From Phylloscopus collybita (lineage: Eukaryota; Chordata; Aves; Passeriformes; Phylloscopidae): DNA of 64,000 bases. Positions 8,720 through 21,519 of the stretch are shown here, piece by piece. The position numbers and the translations under genes are program-made. The stretch covers positions 372,001 through 436,000 of the forward strand of contig JAJNNQ010000006.1 in the NCBI GenBank assembly GCA_027886175.1. The letters are read 5' to 3'. The notes beneath the pieces are model-generated. The model searched no databases. It was not told the origin of the DNA and worked only from the letters and a program-made list of their open reading frames with translations. Within the stretch, counting starts at the first letter, position 1, and each line of letters begins with the position of its first letter.

Positions 8720-11700
8720 TTGTTCTCTGATTTCAAGATTTCGTTCCCTTTCCTGAAAGGAAGACTTTCCTTTCAGGAAAGGGAACGAAATCTTGCGATT
8801 TTAATGAGCATTAATTGGGCAAGCTTCCGTCCATTTCCCTGCACTTCTGGCCACCCCATTCACTTTTATGGTTTTCGCTTGCTTTGGTCATTTTTCCATG
8901 TTTTGTTTTTCCCTTTCATTTCTTAGACATCTTCTCCTATCTCTTGTTTTGCATGGCTTCCCTTCTTTTAGGATTTAAATTGGAGTCTTTTTTGCTAAGT
9001 CTTGGCCTTTTTCAGTGGCCCTCAGTTCATCTCCGTCTCTTTGGTGGGAATCACTCCATTTCCAAATTTTCTCGGTTTTTTTCGCTTGCGCTGTTTTGGG
9101 TCATATCTCCTTTCCAGAGGGGTTGTTAGACTTTGTTCTCTGATTTCAAGATTTCGTTCCCTTTCCTGAAAGGAAGACTTTCCTTTCAGGAAAGGGAACG
9201 AAATCTTGCGATTTTAATGAGCATTAATTGGGCAAGCTTCCGTCCATTTCCCTGCACTTCTGGCCACCCCATTCACTTTTATGGTTTTCGCTTGCTTTGG
9301 TCATTTTTCCAGGGGTTTGTTTTCCCTTTCATTTCTTAGACATCTTCTCCTATCTCTTGTTTTGCATGGCTTCCCTTCTTTTAGGATTTAAATTGGAGTC
9401 ATTTTTGGTCAGTCTTGGCCTTTTTCAGTGGCCCTCAGTTCATCTCCGTCTCTTTGGTGGGAATCACTCCATTTCCAAATTTTCTCGGTTTTTTTCGCTT
9501 GCGCTGTTTTGGGTCATATCTCCTTTCCAGAGGGGTTGTTAGACTTTGTTCTCTGATTTCAAGATTTCGTTCCCTTTCCTGAAAGGAAGACTTTCCTTTC
9601 AGGAAAGGGAACGAAATCTTGCGATTTTAATGAGCATTAATTGGGCAAGCTTCCGTCCATTTCCCTGCACTTCTGGCCACCCCATTCACTTTTATGGTTT
9701 TCGCTTGCTTTGGTCATTTTTCCATGTTTTGTTTTTCCCTTTCATTTCTTAGACATCTTCTCCTATCTCTTGTTTTGCATGGCTTCCCTTCTTTTAGGAT
9801 TTAAATTGGAGTCTTTTTTGCTAAGTCTTGGCCATTTTCAGTGGCCCTCAGTTCATCTCCGTCTCTTTGGTGGGAATCACTCCATTTCCAAATTTTCTCG
9901 GTTTTTTTCGCTTGCGCTGTTTTGGGTTATATCTCCTTTCCAGAGGGGTTGTTAGACTTTGTTCTCTGATTTCAAGATTTCGTTCCCTTTCCTGAAAGGA
10001 AGACTTTCCTTTCAGGAAAGGGAACGAAATCTTGCGATTTTAATGAGCATTAATTGGGCAAGCTTCCGTCCATTTCCCTGCACTTCTGGCCACCCCATTC
10101 ACTTTTATGGTTTTCGCTTGCTTTGGTCATTTTTCCAGGGGTTTGTTTTCCCTTTCATTTCTTAGACATCTTCTCCTATCTCTTGTTTTGCATGGCTTCC
10201 CTTCTTTTAGGATTTAAATTGGAGTCTTTTTTGCTAAGTCTTGGCCTTTTTCAGTGGCCCTCAGTTCATCTCCGTCTCTTTGGTGGGAATCACTCCATTT
10301 CCAAATTTTCTCGGTTTTTTTCGCTTGCGCTGTTTTGGCTCATATCTCCTTTCCAGAGGGGTTGTTAGACTTTGTTCTCTGATTTCAAGATTTCGTTCCC
10401 TTTCCTGAAAGGAAGACTTTCCTTTCAGGAAAGGGAACGAAATCTTGCGATTTTAATGAGCATTAATTGGGCAAGCTTCCGTCCATTTCCCTGCACTTCT
10501 GGCCACCCCATTCACTTTTATGGTTTTCGCTTGCTTTGGTCATTTTTCCATGTTTTTTTTTTCCCTTTCATTTCTTAGACATCTTCTCCTATCTCTTGTT
10601 TTGCATGGCTTCCCTTATTTTAGGATTTAAATTGGAGTCATTTTTGGTCAGTCTTGGCCTTTTTCAGTGGCCCTCAGTTCATCTCCGTCTCTTTGGTGGG
10701 AATCACTCCATTTCCAAATTTTCTCGGTTTTTTTCGCTTGCGCTGTTTTGGGTCATATCTCCTTTCCAGAGGGGTTGTTAGACTTTGTTCTCTGATTTCA
10801 AGATTTCGTTCCCTTTCCTGAAAGGAAGACTTTCCTTTCAGGAAAGGGAACGAAATCTTGCGATTTTAATGAGCATTAATTGGGCAAGCTTCCGTCCATT
10901 TCCCTGCACTTCTGGCCACCCCATTCACTTTTATGGTTTTCGCTTGCTTTGGTCATTTTTCCATGTTTTGTTTTTCCCTTTCATTTCTTAGACATCTTCT
11001 CCTATCTCTTGTTTTGCATGGCTTCCCTTCTTTTAGGATTTAAATTGGAGTCATTTTTGGTCAGTCTTGGCCTTTTTCAGTGGCCCTCAGTTCATCTCCG
11101 TCTCTTTGGTGGGAATCACTCCATTTCCAAATTTTCTCGGTTTTTTTCGCTTGCGCTGTTTTGGCTCATATCTCCTTTCCAGAGGGGTTGTTAGACTTTG
11201 TTCTCTGATTTCAAGATTTCGTTCCCTTTCCTGAAAGGAAGACTTTCCTTTCAGGAAAGGGAACGAAATCTTGCGATTTTAATGAGCATTAATTGGGCAA
11301 GCTTCCGTCCATTTCCCTGCACTTCTGGCCACCCCATTCACTTTTATGGTTTTCGCTTGCTTTGGTCATTTTTCCAGGGTTTTTTTTCCCTTTCATTTCT
11401 TAGACATCTTCTCCTATCTCTTGTTTTGCATGGCTTCCCTTCTTTTAGGATTTAAATTGGAGTCTTTTTTGCTAAGTCTTGGCCTTTTTCAGTGGCCCTC
11501 AGTTCATCTCCGTCTCTTTGGTGGGAATCACTCCATTTCCAAATTTTCTTGGTTTTTTTCGCTTGCGCTGTTTTGGGTCATATCTCCTTTCCAGAGGGGT
11601 TGTTAGACTTTGTTCTCTGATTTCAAGATTTCGTTCCCTTTCCTGAAAGGAAGACTTTCCTTTCAGGAAAGGGAACGAAATCTTGCGATTTTAATGAGCA

Positions 11701-12022
11701 TTAATTGGGCAAGCTTCCGTCCATTTCCCTGCACTTCTGGCCACCCCATTCACTTTTATGGTTTTCGCTTGCTTTGGTCATTTTTCCAGGGGTTTTTTTT
11801 CCCTTTCATTTCTTAGACATCTTCTCCTATCTCTTGTTTTGCATGGCTTCCCTTCTTTTAGGATTTAAATTGGAGTCTTTTTTGCTAAGTCTTGGCCTTT
11901 TTCAGTGGCCCTCAGTTCATCTCCGTCTCTTTGGTGGGAATCACTCCATTTCCAAATTTTCTCGGTTTTTTTCGCTTGCGCTGTTTTGGGTCATATCTCC
12001 TTTCCAGAGGGGTTGTTAGACT
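8720..12022 (+). repeat. Eight-monomer higher-order block, copy 1
   Basis: Monomers starting 8720 to 11610 match 13676 to 16566 one for one at an offset of exactly 4956 bp (12 monomers). Shared uncommon markers are GGCCATTTT with GGTTATAT (9929, 14884), TTTTGGCTCAT in the monomers at 10785 and 15741, and CTTGGTTT at 11198 and 16154. Differences include the tract alleles of the second and seventh monomers and GGCTCAT, present at 9959 but not at 14915. Confidence 0.8.
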
Positions 12023-13675
12023 TTGTTCTCTGATTTCAAGATTTCGTTCCCTTTCCTGAAAGGAAGACTTTCCTTTCAGGAAAGGGAACGAAATCTTGCG
12101 ATTTTAATGAGCATTAATTGGGCAAGCTTCCGTCCATTTCCCTGCACTTCTGGCCACCCCATTCACTTTTATGGTTTTCGCTTGCTTTGGTCATTTTTCC
12201 ATGGTTTTTTTTTTCCCTTTCATTTCTTAGACATCTTCTCCTATCTCTTGTTTTGCATGGCTTCCCTTCTTTTAGGATTTAAATTGGAGTCATTTTTGGT
12301 CAGTCTTGGCCTTTTTCAGTGGCCCTCAGTTCATCTCCGTCTCTTTGGTGGGAATCACTCCATTTCCAAATTTTCTCGTTTTTTTTCGCTTGCGCTGTTT
12401 TGGCTCATATCTCCTTTCCAGAGGGGTTGTTAGACTTTGTTCTCTGATTTCAAGATTTCGTTCCCTTTCCTGAAAGGAAGACTTTCCTTTCAGGAAAGGG
12501 AACGAAATCTTGCGATTTTAATGAGCATTAATTGGGCAAGCTTCCGTCCATTTCCCTGCACTTCTGGCCACCCCATTCACTTTTATGGTTTTCGCTTGCT
12601 TTGGTCATTTTTCCAGGGGTTTTTTTTCCCTTTCATTTCTTAGACATCTTCTCCTATCTCTTGTTTTGCATGGCTTCCCTTATTTTAGGATTTAAATTGG
12701 AGTCATTTTTGGTCAGTCTTGGCCTTTTTCAGTGGCCCTCAGTTCATCTCCGTCTCTTTGGTGGGAATCACTCCATTTCCAAATTTTCTCGGTTTTTTTC
12801 GCTTGCGCTGTTTTGGGTCATATCTCCTTTCCAGAGGGGTTGTTAGACTTTGTTCTCTGATTTCAAGATTTCGTTCCCTTTCCTGAAAGGAAGACTTTCC
12901 TTTCAGGAAAGGGAACGAAATCTTGCGATTTAAATGAGCATTAATTGGGCAAGCTTCCGTCCATTTCCCTGCACTTCTGGCCACCCCATTCACTTTTATG
13001 GTTTTCGCTTGCTTTGGTCATTTTTCCATGTTTTGTTTTTCCCTTTCATTTCTTAGACATCTTCTCCTATCTCTTGTTTTGCATGGCTTCCCTTCTTTTA
13101 GGATTTAAATTGGAGTCATTTTTGGTCAGTCTTGGCCTTTTTCAGTGGCCCTCAGTTCATCTCCGTCTCTTTGGTGGGAATCACTCCATTTCCAAATTTT
13201 CTCGGTTTTTTTCGCTTGCGCTGTTTTGGGTCATATCTCCTTTCCAGAGGGGTTGTTAGACTTTGTTCTCTGATTTCAAGATTTCGTTCCCTTTCCTGAA
13301 AGGAAGACTTTCCTTTCAGGAAAGGGAACGAAATCTTGCGATTTTAATGAGCATTAATTGGGCAAGCTTCCGTCCATTTCCCTGCACTTCTGGCCACCCC
13401 ATTCACTTTTATGGTTTTCGCTTGCTTTGGTCATTTTTCCATGTTTTTTTTTCCCTTTCATTTCTTAGACATCTTCTCCTATCTCTTGTTTTGCATGGCT
13501 TCCCTTCTTTTAGGATTTAAATTGGAGTCTTTTTTGCTAAGTCTTGGCCATTTTCAGTGGCCCTCAGTTCATCTCCGTCTCTTTGGTGGGAATCACTCCA
13601 TTTCCAAATTTTCTCGGTTTTTTTTCGCTTGCGCTGTTTTGGGTCATATCTCCTTTCCAGAGGGGTTGTTAGACT

Positions 13676-16600
13676 TTGTTCTCTGATTTCAAGATTTCGT
13701 TCCCTTTCCTGAAAGGAAGACTTTCCTTTCAGGAAAGGGAACGAAATCTTGCGATTTTAATGAGCATTAATTGGGCAAGCTTCCGTCCATTTCCCTGCAC
13801 TTCTGGCCACCCCATTCACTTTTATGGTTTTCGCTTGCTTTGGTCATTTTTCCATGTTTTGTTTTTCCCTTTCATTTCTTAGACATCTTCTCCTATCTCT
13901 TGTTTTGCATGGCTTCCCTTCTTTTAGGATTTAAATTGGAGTCTTTTTTGCTAAGTCTTGGCCTTTTTCAGTGGCCCTCAGTTCATCTCCGTCTCTTTGG
14001 TGGGAATCACTCCATTTCCAAATTTTCTCGGTTTTTTTCGCTTGCGCTGTTTTGGGTCATATCTCCTTTCCAGAGGGGTTGTTAGACTTTGTTCTCTGAT
14101 TTCAAGATTTCGTTCCCTTTCCTGAAAGGAAGACTTTCCTTTCAGGAAAGGGAACGAAATCTTGCGATTTTAATGAGCATTAATTGGGCAAGCTTCCGTC
14201 CATTTCCCTGCACTTCTGGCCACCCCATTCACTTTTATGGTTTTCGCTTGCTTTGGTCATTTTTGCAGGGGTTTTTTTTCCCTTTCATTTCTTAGACATC
14301 TTCTCCTATCTCTTGTTTTGCATGGCTTCCCTTCTTTTAGGATTTAAATTGGAGTCATTTTTGGTCAGTCTTGGCCTTTTTCAGTGGCCCTCAGTTCATC
14401 TCCGTCTCTTTGGTGGGAATCACTCCATTTCCAAATTTTCTCGGTTTTTTTCGCTTGCGCTGTTTTGGGTCATATCTCCTTTCCAGAGGGGTTGTTAGAC
14501 TTTGTTCTCTGATTTCAAGATTTCGTTCCCTTTCCTGAAAGGAAGACTTTCCTTTCAGGAAAGGGAACGAAATCTTGCGATTTTAATGAGCATTAATTGG
14601 GCAAGCTTCCGTCCATTTCCCTGCACTTCTGGCCACCCCATTCACTTTTATGGTTTTCGCTTGCTTTGGTCATTTTTCCATGTTTTGTTTTTCCCTTTCA
14701 TTTCTTAGACATCTTCTCCTATCTCTTGTTTTGCATGGCTTCCCTTCTTTTAGGATTTAAATTGGAGTCTTTTTTGCTAAGTCTTGGCCATTTTCAGTGG
14801 CCCTCAGTTCATCTCCGTCTCTTTGGTGGGAATCACTCCATTTCCAAATTTTCTCGGTTTTTTTCGCTTGCGCTGTTTTGGGTTATATCTCCTTTCCAGA
14901 GGGGTTGTTAGACTTTGTTCTCTGATTTCAAGATTTCGTTCCCTTTCCTGAAAGGAAGACTTTCCTTTCAGGAAAGGGAACGAAATCTTGCGATTTTAAT
15001 GAGCATTAATTGGGCAAGCTTCCGTCCATTTCCCTGCACTTCTGGCCACCCCATTCACTTTTATGGTTTTCGCTTGCTTTGGTCATTTTTCCAGGGGTTT
15101 GTTTTCCCTTTCATTTCTTAGACATCTTCTCCTATCTCTTGTTTTGCATGGCTTCCCTTCTTTTAGGATTTAAATTGGAGTCTTTTTTGCTAAGTCTTGG
15201 CCTTTTTCAGTGGCCCTCAGTTCATCTCCGTCTCTTTGGTGGGAATCACTCCATTTCCAAATTTTCTCGGTTTTTTTCGCTTGCGCTGTTTTGGGTCATA
15301 TCTCCTTTCCAGAGGGGTTGTTAGACTTTGTTCTCTGATTTCAAGATTTCGTTCCCTTTCCTGAAAGGAAGACTTTCCTTTCAGGAAAGGGAACGAAATC
15401 TTGCGATTTTAATGAGCATTAATTGGGCAAGCTTCCGTCCATTTCCCTGCACTTCTGGCCACCCCATTCACTTTTATGGTTTTCGCTTGCTTTGGTCATT
15501 TTTCCATGTTTTTTTTTTCCCTTTCATTTCTTAGACATCTTCTCCTATCTCTTGTTTTGCATGGCTTCCCTTATTTTAGGATTTAAATTGGAGTCATTTT
15601 TGGTCAGTCTTGGCCTTTTTCAGTGGCCCTCAGTTCATCTCCGTCTCTTTGGTGGGAATCACTCCATTTCCAAATTTTCTCGGTTTTTTTCGCTTGCGCT
15701 GTTTTGGGTCATATCTCCTTTCCAGAGGGGTTGTTAGACTTTGTTCTCTGATTTCAAGATTTCGTTCCCTTTCCTGAAAGGAAGACTTTCCTTTCAGGAA
15801 AGGGAACGAAATCTTGCGATTTTAATGAGCATTAATTGGGCAAGCTTCCGTCCATTTCCCTGCACTTCTGGCCACCCCATTCACTTTTATGGTTTTCGCT
15901 TGCTTTGGTCATTTTTCCATGTTTTGTTTTTCCCTTTCATTTCTTAGACATCTTCTCCTATCTCTTGTTTTGCATGGCTTCCCTTCTTTTAGGATTTAAA
16001 TTGGAGTCATTTTTGGTCAGTCTTGGCCTTTTTCAGTGGCCCTCAGTTCATCTCCGTCTCTTTGGTGGGAATCACTCCATTTCCAAATTTTCTCGGTTTT
16101 TTTCGCTTGCGCTGTTTTGGCTCATATCTCCTTTCCAGAGGGGTTGTTAGACTTTGTTCTCTGATTTCAAGATTTCGTTCCCTTTCCTGAAAGGAAGACT
16201 TTCCTTTCAGGAAAGGGAACGAAATCTTGCGATTTTAATGAGCATTAATTGGGCAAGCTTCCGTCCATTTCCCTGCACTTCTGGCCACCCCATTCACTTT
16301 TATGGTTTTCGCTTGCTTTGGTCATTTTTCCAGGGGTTTTTTTCCCTTTCATTTCTTAGACATCTTCTCCTATCTCTTGTTTTGCATGGCTTCCCTTCTT
16401 TTAGGATTTAAATTGGAGTCTTTTTTGCTAAGTCTTGGCCTTTTTCAGTGGCCCTCAGTTCATCTCCGTCTCTTTGGTGGGAATCACTCCATTTCCAAAT
16501 TTTCTTGGTTTTTTTCGCTTGCGCTGTTTTGGGTCATATCTCCTTTCCAGAGGGGTTGTTAGACTTTGTTCTCTGATTTCAAGATTTCGTTCCCTTTCCT

Positions 16601-16978
16601 GAAAGGAAGACTTTCCTTTCAGGAAAGGGAACGAAATCTTGCGATTTTAATGAGCATTAATTGGGCAAGCTTCCGTCCATTTCCCTGCACTTCTGGCCAC
16701 CCCATTCACTTTTATGGTTTTCGCTTGCTTTGGTCATTTTTCCAGGGGTTTTTTTTCCCTTTCATTTCTTAGACATCTTCTCCTATCTCTTGTTTTGCAT
16801 GGCTTCCCTTCTTTTAGGATTTAAATTGGAGTCTTTTTTGCTAAGTCTTGGCCTTTTTCAGTGGCCCTCAGTTCATCTCCGTCTCTTTGGTGGGAATCAC
16901 TCCATTTCCAAATTTTCTCGGTTTTTTTCGCTTGCGCTGTTTTGGGTCATATCTCCTTTCCAGAGGGGTTGTTAGACT
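13676..16978 (+). repeat. Eight-monomer higher-order block, copy 2
   Basis: Counterpart of 8720-12022 at offset 4956. Order and markers are preserved through the monomer at 16566. The next monomers (12023 and 16979) differ, which sets the right boundary. Confidence 0.8.
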
Positions 16979-17391
16979 TTGTTCTCTGATTTCAAGATTT
17001 CGTTCCCTTTCCTGAAAGGAAGACTTTCCTTTCAGGAAAGGGAACGAAATCTTGCGATTTTAATGAGCATTAATTGGGCAAGCTTCCGTCCATTTCCCTG
17101 CACTTCTGGCCACCCCATTCACTTTTATGGTTTTCGCTTGCTTTGGTCATTTTTCCAGGGGTTTGTTTTCCCTTTCATTTCTTAGACATCTTCTCCTATC
17201 TCTTGTTTTGCATGGCTTCCCTTCTTTTAGGATTTAAATTGGAGTCATTTTTGGTCAGTCTTGGCCTTTTTAAGTGGCCCTCAGTTCATCTCCGTCTCTT
17301 TGGTGGGAATCACTCCATTTCCAAATTTTCTCGGTTTTTTTCGCTTGCGCTGTTTTGGGTCATATCTCCTTTCCAGAGGGGTTGTTAGACT

Positions 17392-20300
17392 TTGTTCTCT
17401 GATTTCAAGATTTCGTTCCCTTTCCTGAAAGGAAGACTTTCCTTTCAGGAAAGGGAACGAAATCTTGCGATTTTAATGAGCATTAATTGGGCAAGCTTCC
17501 GTCCATTTCCCTGCACTTCTGGCCACCCCATTCACTTTTATGGTTTTCGCTTGCTTTGGTCATTTTTCCAGGGGTTTTTTTCCCTTTCATTTCTTAGACA
17601 TCTTCTCCTATCTCTTGTTTTGCATGGCTTCCCTTCTTTTAGGATTTAAATTGGAGTCATTTTTGGTCAGTCTTGGCCTTTTTCAGTGGCCCTCAGTTCA
17701 TCTCCGTCTCTTTGGTGGGAATCACTCCATTTCCAAATTTTCTCGGTTTTTTTCGCTTGCGCTGTTTTGGGTCATATCTCCTTTCCAGAGGGGTTGTTAG
17801 ACTTTGTTCTCTGATTTCAAGATTTCGTTCCCTTTCCTGAAAGGAAGACTTTCCTTTCAGGAAAGGGAACGAAATCTTGCGATTTTAATGAGCATTAATT
17901 GGGCAAGCTTCCGTCCATTTCCCTGCACTTCTGGCCACCCCATTCACTTTTATGGTTTTCGCTTGCTTTGGTCATTTTTCCAGGGGTTTGTTTTCCCTTT
18001 CATTTCTTAGACATCTTCTCCTATCTCTTGTTTTGCATGGCTTCCCTTCTTTTAGGATTTAATTGGAGTCTTTTTTGCTAAGTCTTGGCCTTTTTCAGTG
18101 GCCCTCAGTTCATCTCCGTCTCTTTGGTGGGAATCACTCCATTTCCAAATTTTCTCGGTTTTTTTCGCTTGCGCTGTTTTGGGTCATATCTCCTTTCCAG
18201 AGGGGTTGTTAGACTTTGTTCTCTGATTTCAAGATTTCGTTCCCTTTCCTGAAAGGAAGACTTTCCTTTCAGGAAAGGGAACGAAATCTTGCGATTTTAA
18301 TGAGCATTAATTGGGCAAGCTTCCGTCCATTTCCCTGCACTTCTGGCCACCCCATTCACTTTTATGGTTTTCGCTTGCTTTGGTCATTTTTCCATGTTTT
18401 TTTTTCCCTTTCATTTCTTAGACATCTTCTCCTATCTCTTGTTTTGCATGGCTTCCCTTCTTTTAGGATTTAAATTGGAGTCTTTTTTGGTCAGTCTTGG
18501 CCTTTTTCAGTGGCCCTCAGTTCATCTCCGTCTCTTTGGTGGGAATCACTCCATTTCCAAATTTTCTCGGTTTTTTTCGCTTGCGCTGTTTTGGGTCATA
18601 TCTCCTTTCCAGAGGGGTTGTTAGACTTTGTTCTCTGATTTCAAGATTTCGTTCCCTTTCCTGAAAGGAAGACTTTCCTTTCAGGAAAGGGAACGAAATC
18701 TTGCGATTTTAATGAGCATTAATTGGGCAAGCTTCCGTCCATTTCCCTGCACTTCTGGCCACCCCATTCACTTTTATGGTTTTCGCTTGCTTTGGTCATT
18801 TTTCCAGGGGTTTGTTTTCCCTTTCATTTCTTAGACATCTTCTCCTATCTCTTGTTTTGCATGGCTTCCCTTCTTTTAGGATTTAAATTGGAGTCATTTT
18901 TGGTCAGTCTTGGCCTTTTTCAGTGGCCCTCAGTTCATCTCCGTCTCTTTGGTGGGAATCACTCCATTTCCAAATTTTCTCGGTTTTTTTCGCTTGCGCT
19001 GTTTTGGGTCATATCTCCTTTCCAGAGGGGTTGGTAGACTTTGTTCTCTGATTTCAAGATTTCGTTCCCTTTCCTGAAAGGAAGACTTTCCTTTCAGGAA
19101 AGGGAACGAAATCTTGCGATTTTAATGAGCATTAATTGGGCAAGCTTCCGTCCATTTCCCTGCACTTCTGGCCACCCCATTCACTTTTATGGTTTTCGCT
19201 TGCTTTGGTCATTTTTCCATGTTTTTTTTTTCCCTTTCATTTCTTAGACATCTTCTCCTATCTCTTGTTTTGCATGGCTTCCCTTCTTTTAGGATTTAAA
19301 TTGGAGTCATTTTTGGTCAGTCTTGGCCTTTTTCAGTGGCCCTCAGTTCATCTCCGTCTCTTTGGTGGGAATCACTCCATTTCCAAATTTTCTCGGTTTT
19401 TTTCGCTTGCGCTGTTTTGGGTCATATCTCCTTTCCAGAGGGGTTGTTAGACTTTGTTCTCTGATTTCAAGATTTCGTTCCCTTTCCTGAAAGGAAGACT
19501 TTCCTTTCAGGAAAGGGAACGAAATCTTGCGATTTTAATGAGCATTAATTGGGCAAGCTTCCGTCCATTTCCCTGCACTTCTGGCCACCCCATTCACTTT
19601 TATGGTTTTCGCTTGCTTTGGTCATTTTTCCAGGGGTTTTTTTCCCTTTCATTTCTTAGACATCTTCTCCTATCTCTTGTTTTGCATGGCTTCCCTTCTT
19701 TTAGGATTTAAATTGGAGTCTTTTTTGCTAAGTCTTGGCCTTTTTCAGTGGCCCTCAGTTCATCTCCGTCTCTTTGGTGGGAATCACTCCATTTCCAAAT
19801 TTTCTCGTTTTTTTTCGCTTGCGCTGTTTTGGGTCATATCTCCTTTCCAGAGGGGTTGTTAGACTTTGTTCTCTGATTTCAAGATTTCGTTCCCTTTCCT
19901 GAAAGGAAGACTTTCCTTTCAGGAAAGGGAACGAAATCTTGCGATTTTAATGAGCATTAATTGGGCAAGCTTCCATCCATTTCCCTGCACTTCTGGCCAC
20001 CCCATTCACTTTTATGGTTTTCGCTTGCTTTGGTCATTTTTGCAGGGGTTTTTTTTCCCTTTCATTTCTTAGACATCTTCTCCTATCTCTTGTTTTGCAT
20101 GGCTTCCCTTCTTTTAGGATTTAAATTGGAGTCATTTTTGCTAAGTCTTGGCCTTTTTCAGTGGCCCTCAGTTCATCTCCGTCTCTTTGGTGGGAATCAC
20201 TCCATTTCCAAATTTTCTCGGTTTTTTTCGCTTGCGCTGTTTTGGGTCATATCTCCTTTCCAGAGGGGTTGTTAGACTTTGTTCTCTGATTTCAAGATTT

Positions 20301-20692
20301 CGTTCCCTTTCCTGAAAGGAAGACTTTCCTTTCAGGAAAGGGAACGAAATCTTGCGATTTTAATGAGCATTAATTGGGCAAGCTTCCGTCCATTTCCCTG
20401 CACTTCTGGCCACCCCATTCACTTTTATGGTTTTCGCTTGCTTTGGTCATTTTTCCATGGTTTTTTTTTTCCCTTTCATTTCTTAGACATCTTCTCCTAT
20501 CTCTTGTTTTGCATGGCTTCCCTTCTTTTAGGATTTAAATTGGAGTCTTTTTTGGTCAGTCTTGGCCTTTTTCAGTGGCCCTCAGTTCATCTCCGTCTCT
20601 TTGGTGGGAATCACTCCATTTCCAAATTTTCTCGGTTTTTTTCGCTTGCGCTGTTTTGGGTCATATCTCCTTTCCAGAGGGGTTGTTAGACT
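17392..20692 (+). repeat. Eight-monomer higher-order block, copy 1 (offset 4128)
   Basis: Monomers 17392 to 20279 match 21520 to 24407. Shared rare markers are a one-base deletion giving GGATTTAATTGG (near 18060 and 22190, destroying the DraI site), GGGGTTGGTAGAC (near 19034 and 23162), CTCGT8 (19454 and 23582) and the mixed haplotype at 19866 and 23994. Several T-tract alleles differ between the copies. Confidence 0.8.
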
Positions 20693-21519
20693 TTGTTCTC
20701 TGATTTCAAGATTTCGTTCCCTTTCCTGAAAGGAAGACTTTCCTTTCAGGAAAGGGAACGAAATCTTGCGATTTTAATGAGCATTAATTGGGCAAGCTTC
20801 CGTCCATTTCCCTGCACTTCTGGCCACCCCATTCACTTTTATGGTTTTCGCTTGCTTTGGTCATTTTTCCAGGGGTTTGTTTTCCCTTTCATTTCTTAGA
20901 CATCTTCTCCTATCTCTTGTTTTGCATGGCTTCCCTTCTTTTAGGATTTAAATTGGAGTCATTTTTGGTCAGTCTTGGCCTTTTTCAGTGGCCCTCAGTT
21001 CATCTCCGTCTCTTTGGTGGGAATCACTCCATTTCCAAATTTTCTCGGTTTTTTTCGCTTGCGCTGTTTTGGGTCATATCTCCTTTCCAGAGGGGTTGTT
21101 AGACTTTGTTCTCTGATTTCAAGATTTCGTTCCCTTTCCTGAAAGGAAGACTTTCCTTTCAGGAAAGGGAACGAAATCTTGCGATTTTAATGAGCATTAA
21201 TTGGGCAAGCTTCCGTCCATTTCCCTGCACTTCTGGCCACCCCATTCACTTTTATGGTTTTCGCTTGCTTTGGTCATTTTTCCATGTTGTTTTTTTTCCC
21301 TTTCATTTCTTAGACATCTTCTCCTATCTCTTGTTTTGCATGGCTTCCCTTATTTTAGGATTTAAATTGGAGTCATTTTTGGTCAGTCTTGGCCTTTTTC
21401 AGTGGCCCTCAGTTCATCTCCGTCTCTTTGGTGGGAATCACTCCATTTCCAAATTTTCTCGGTTTTTTTCGCTTGCGCTGTTTTGGGTCATATCTCCTTT
21501 CCAGAGGGGTTGTTAGACT

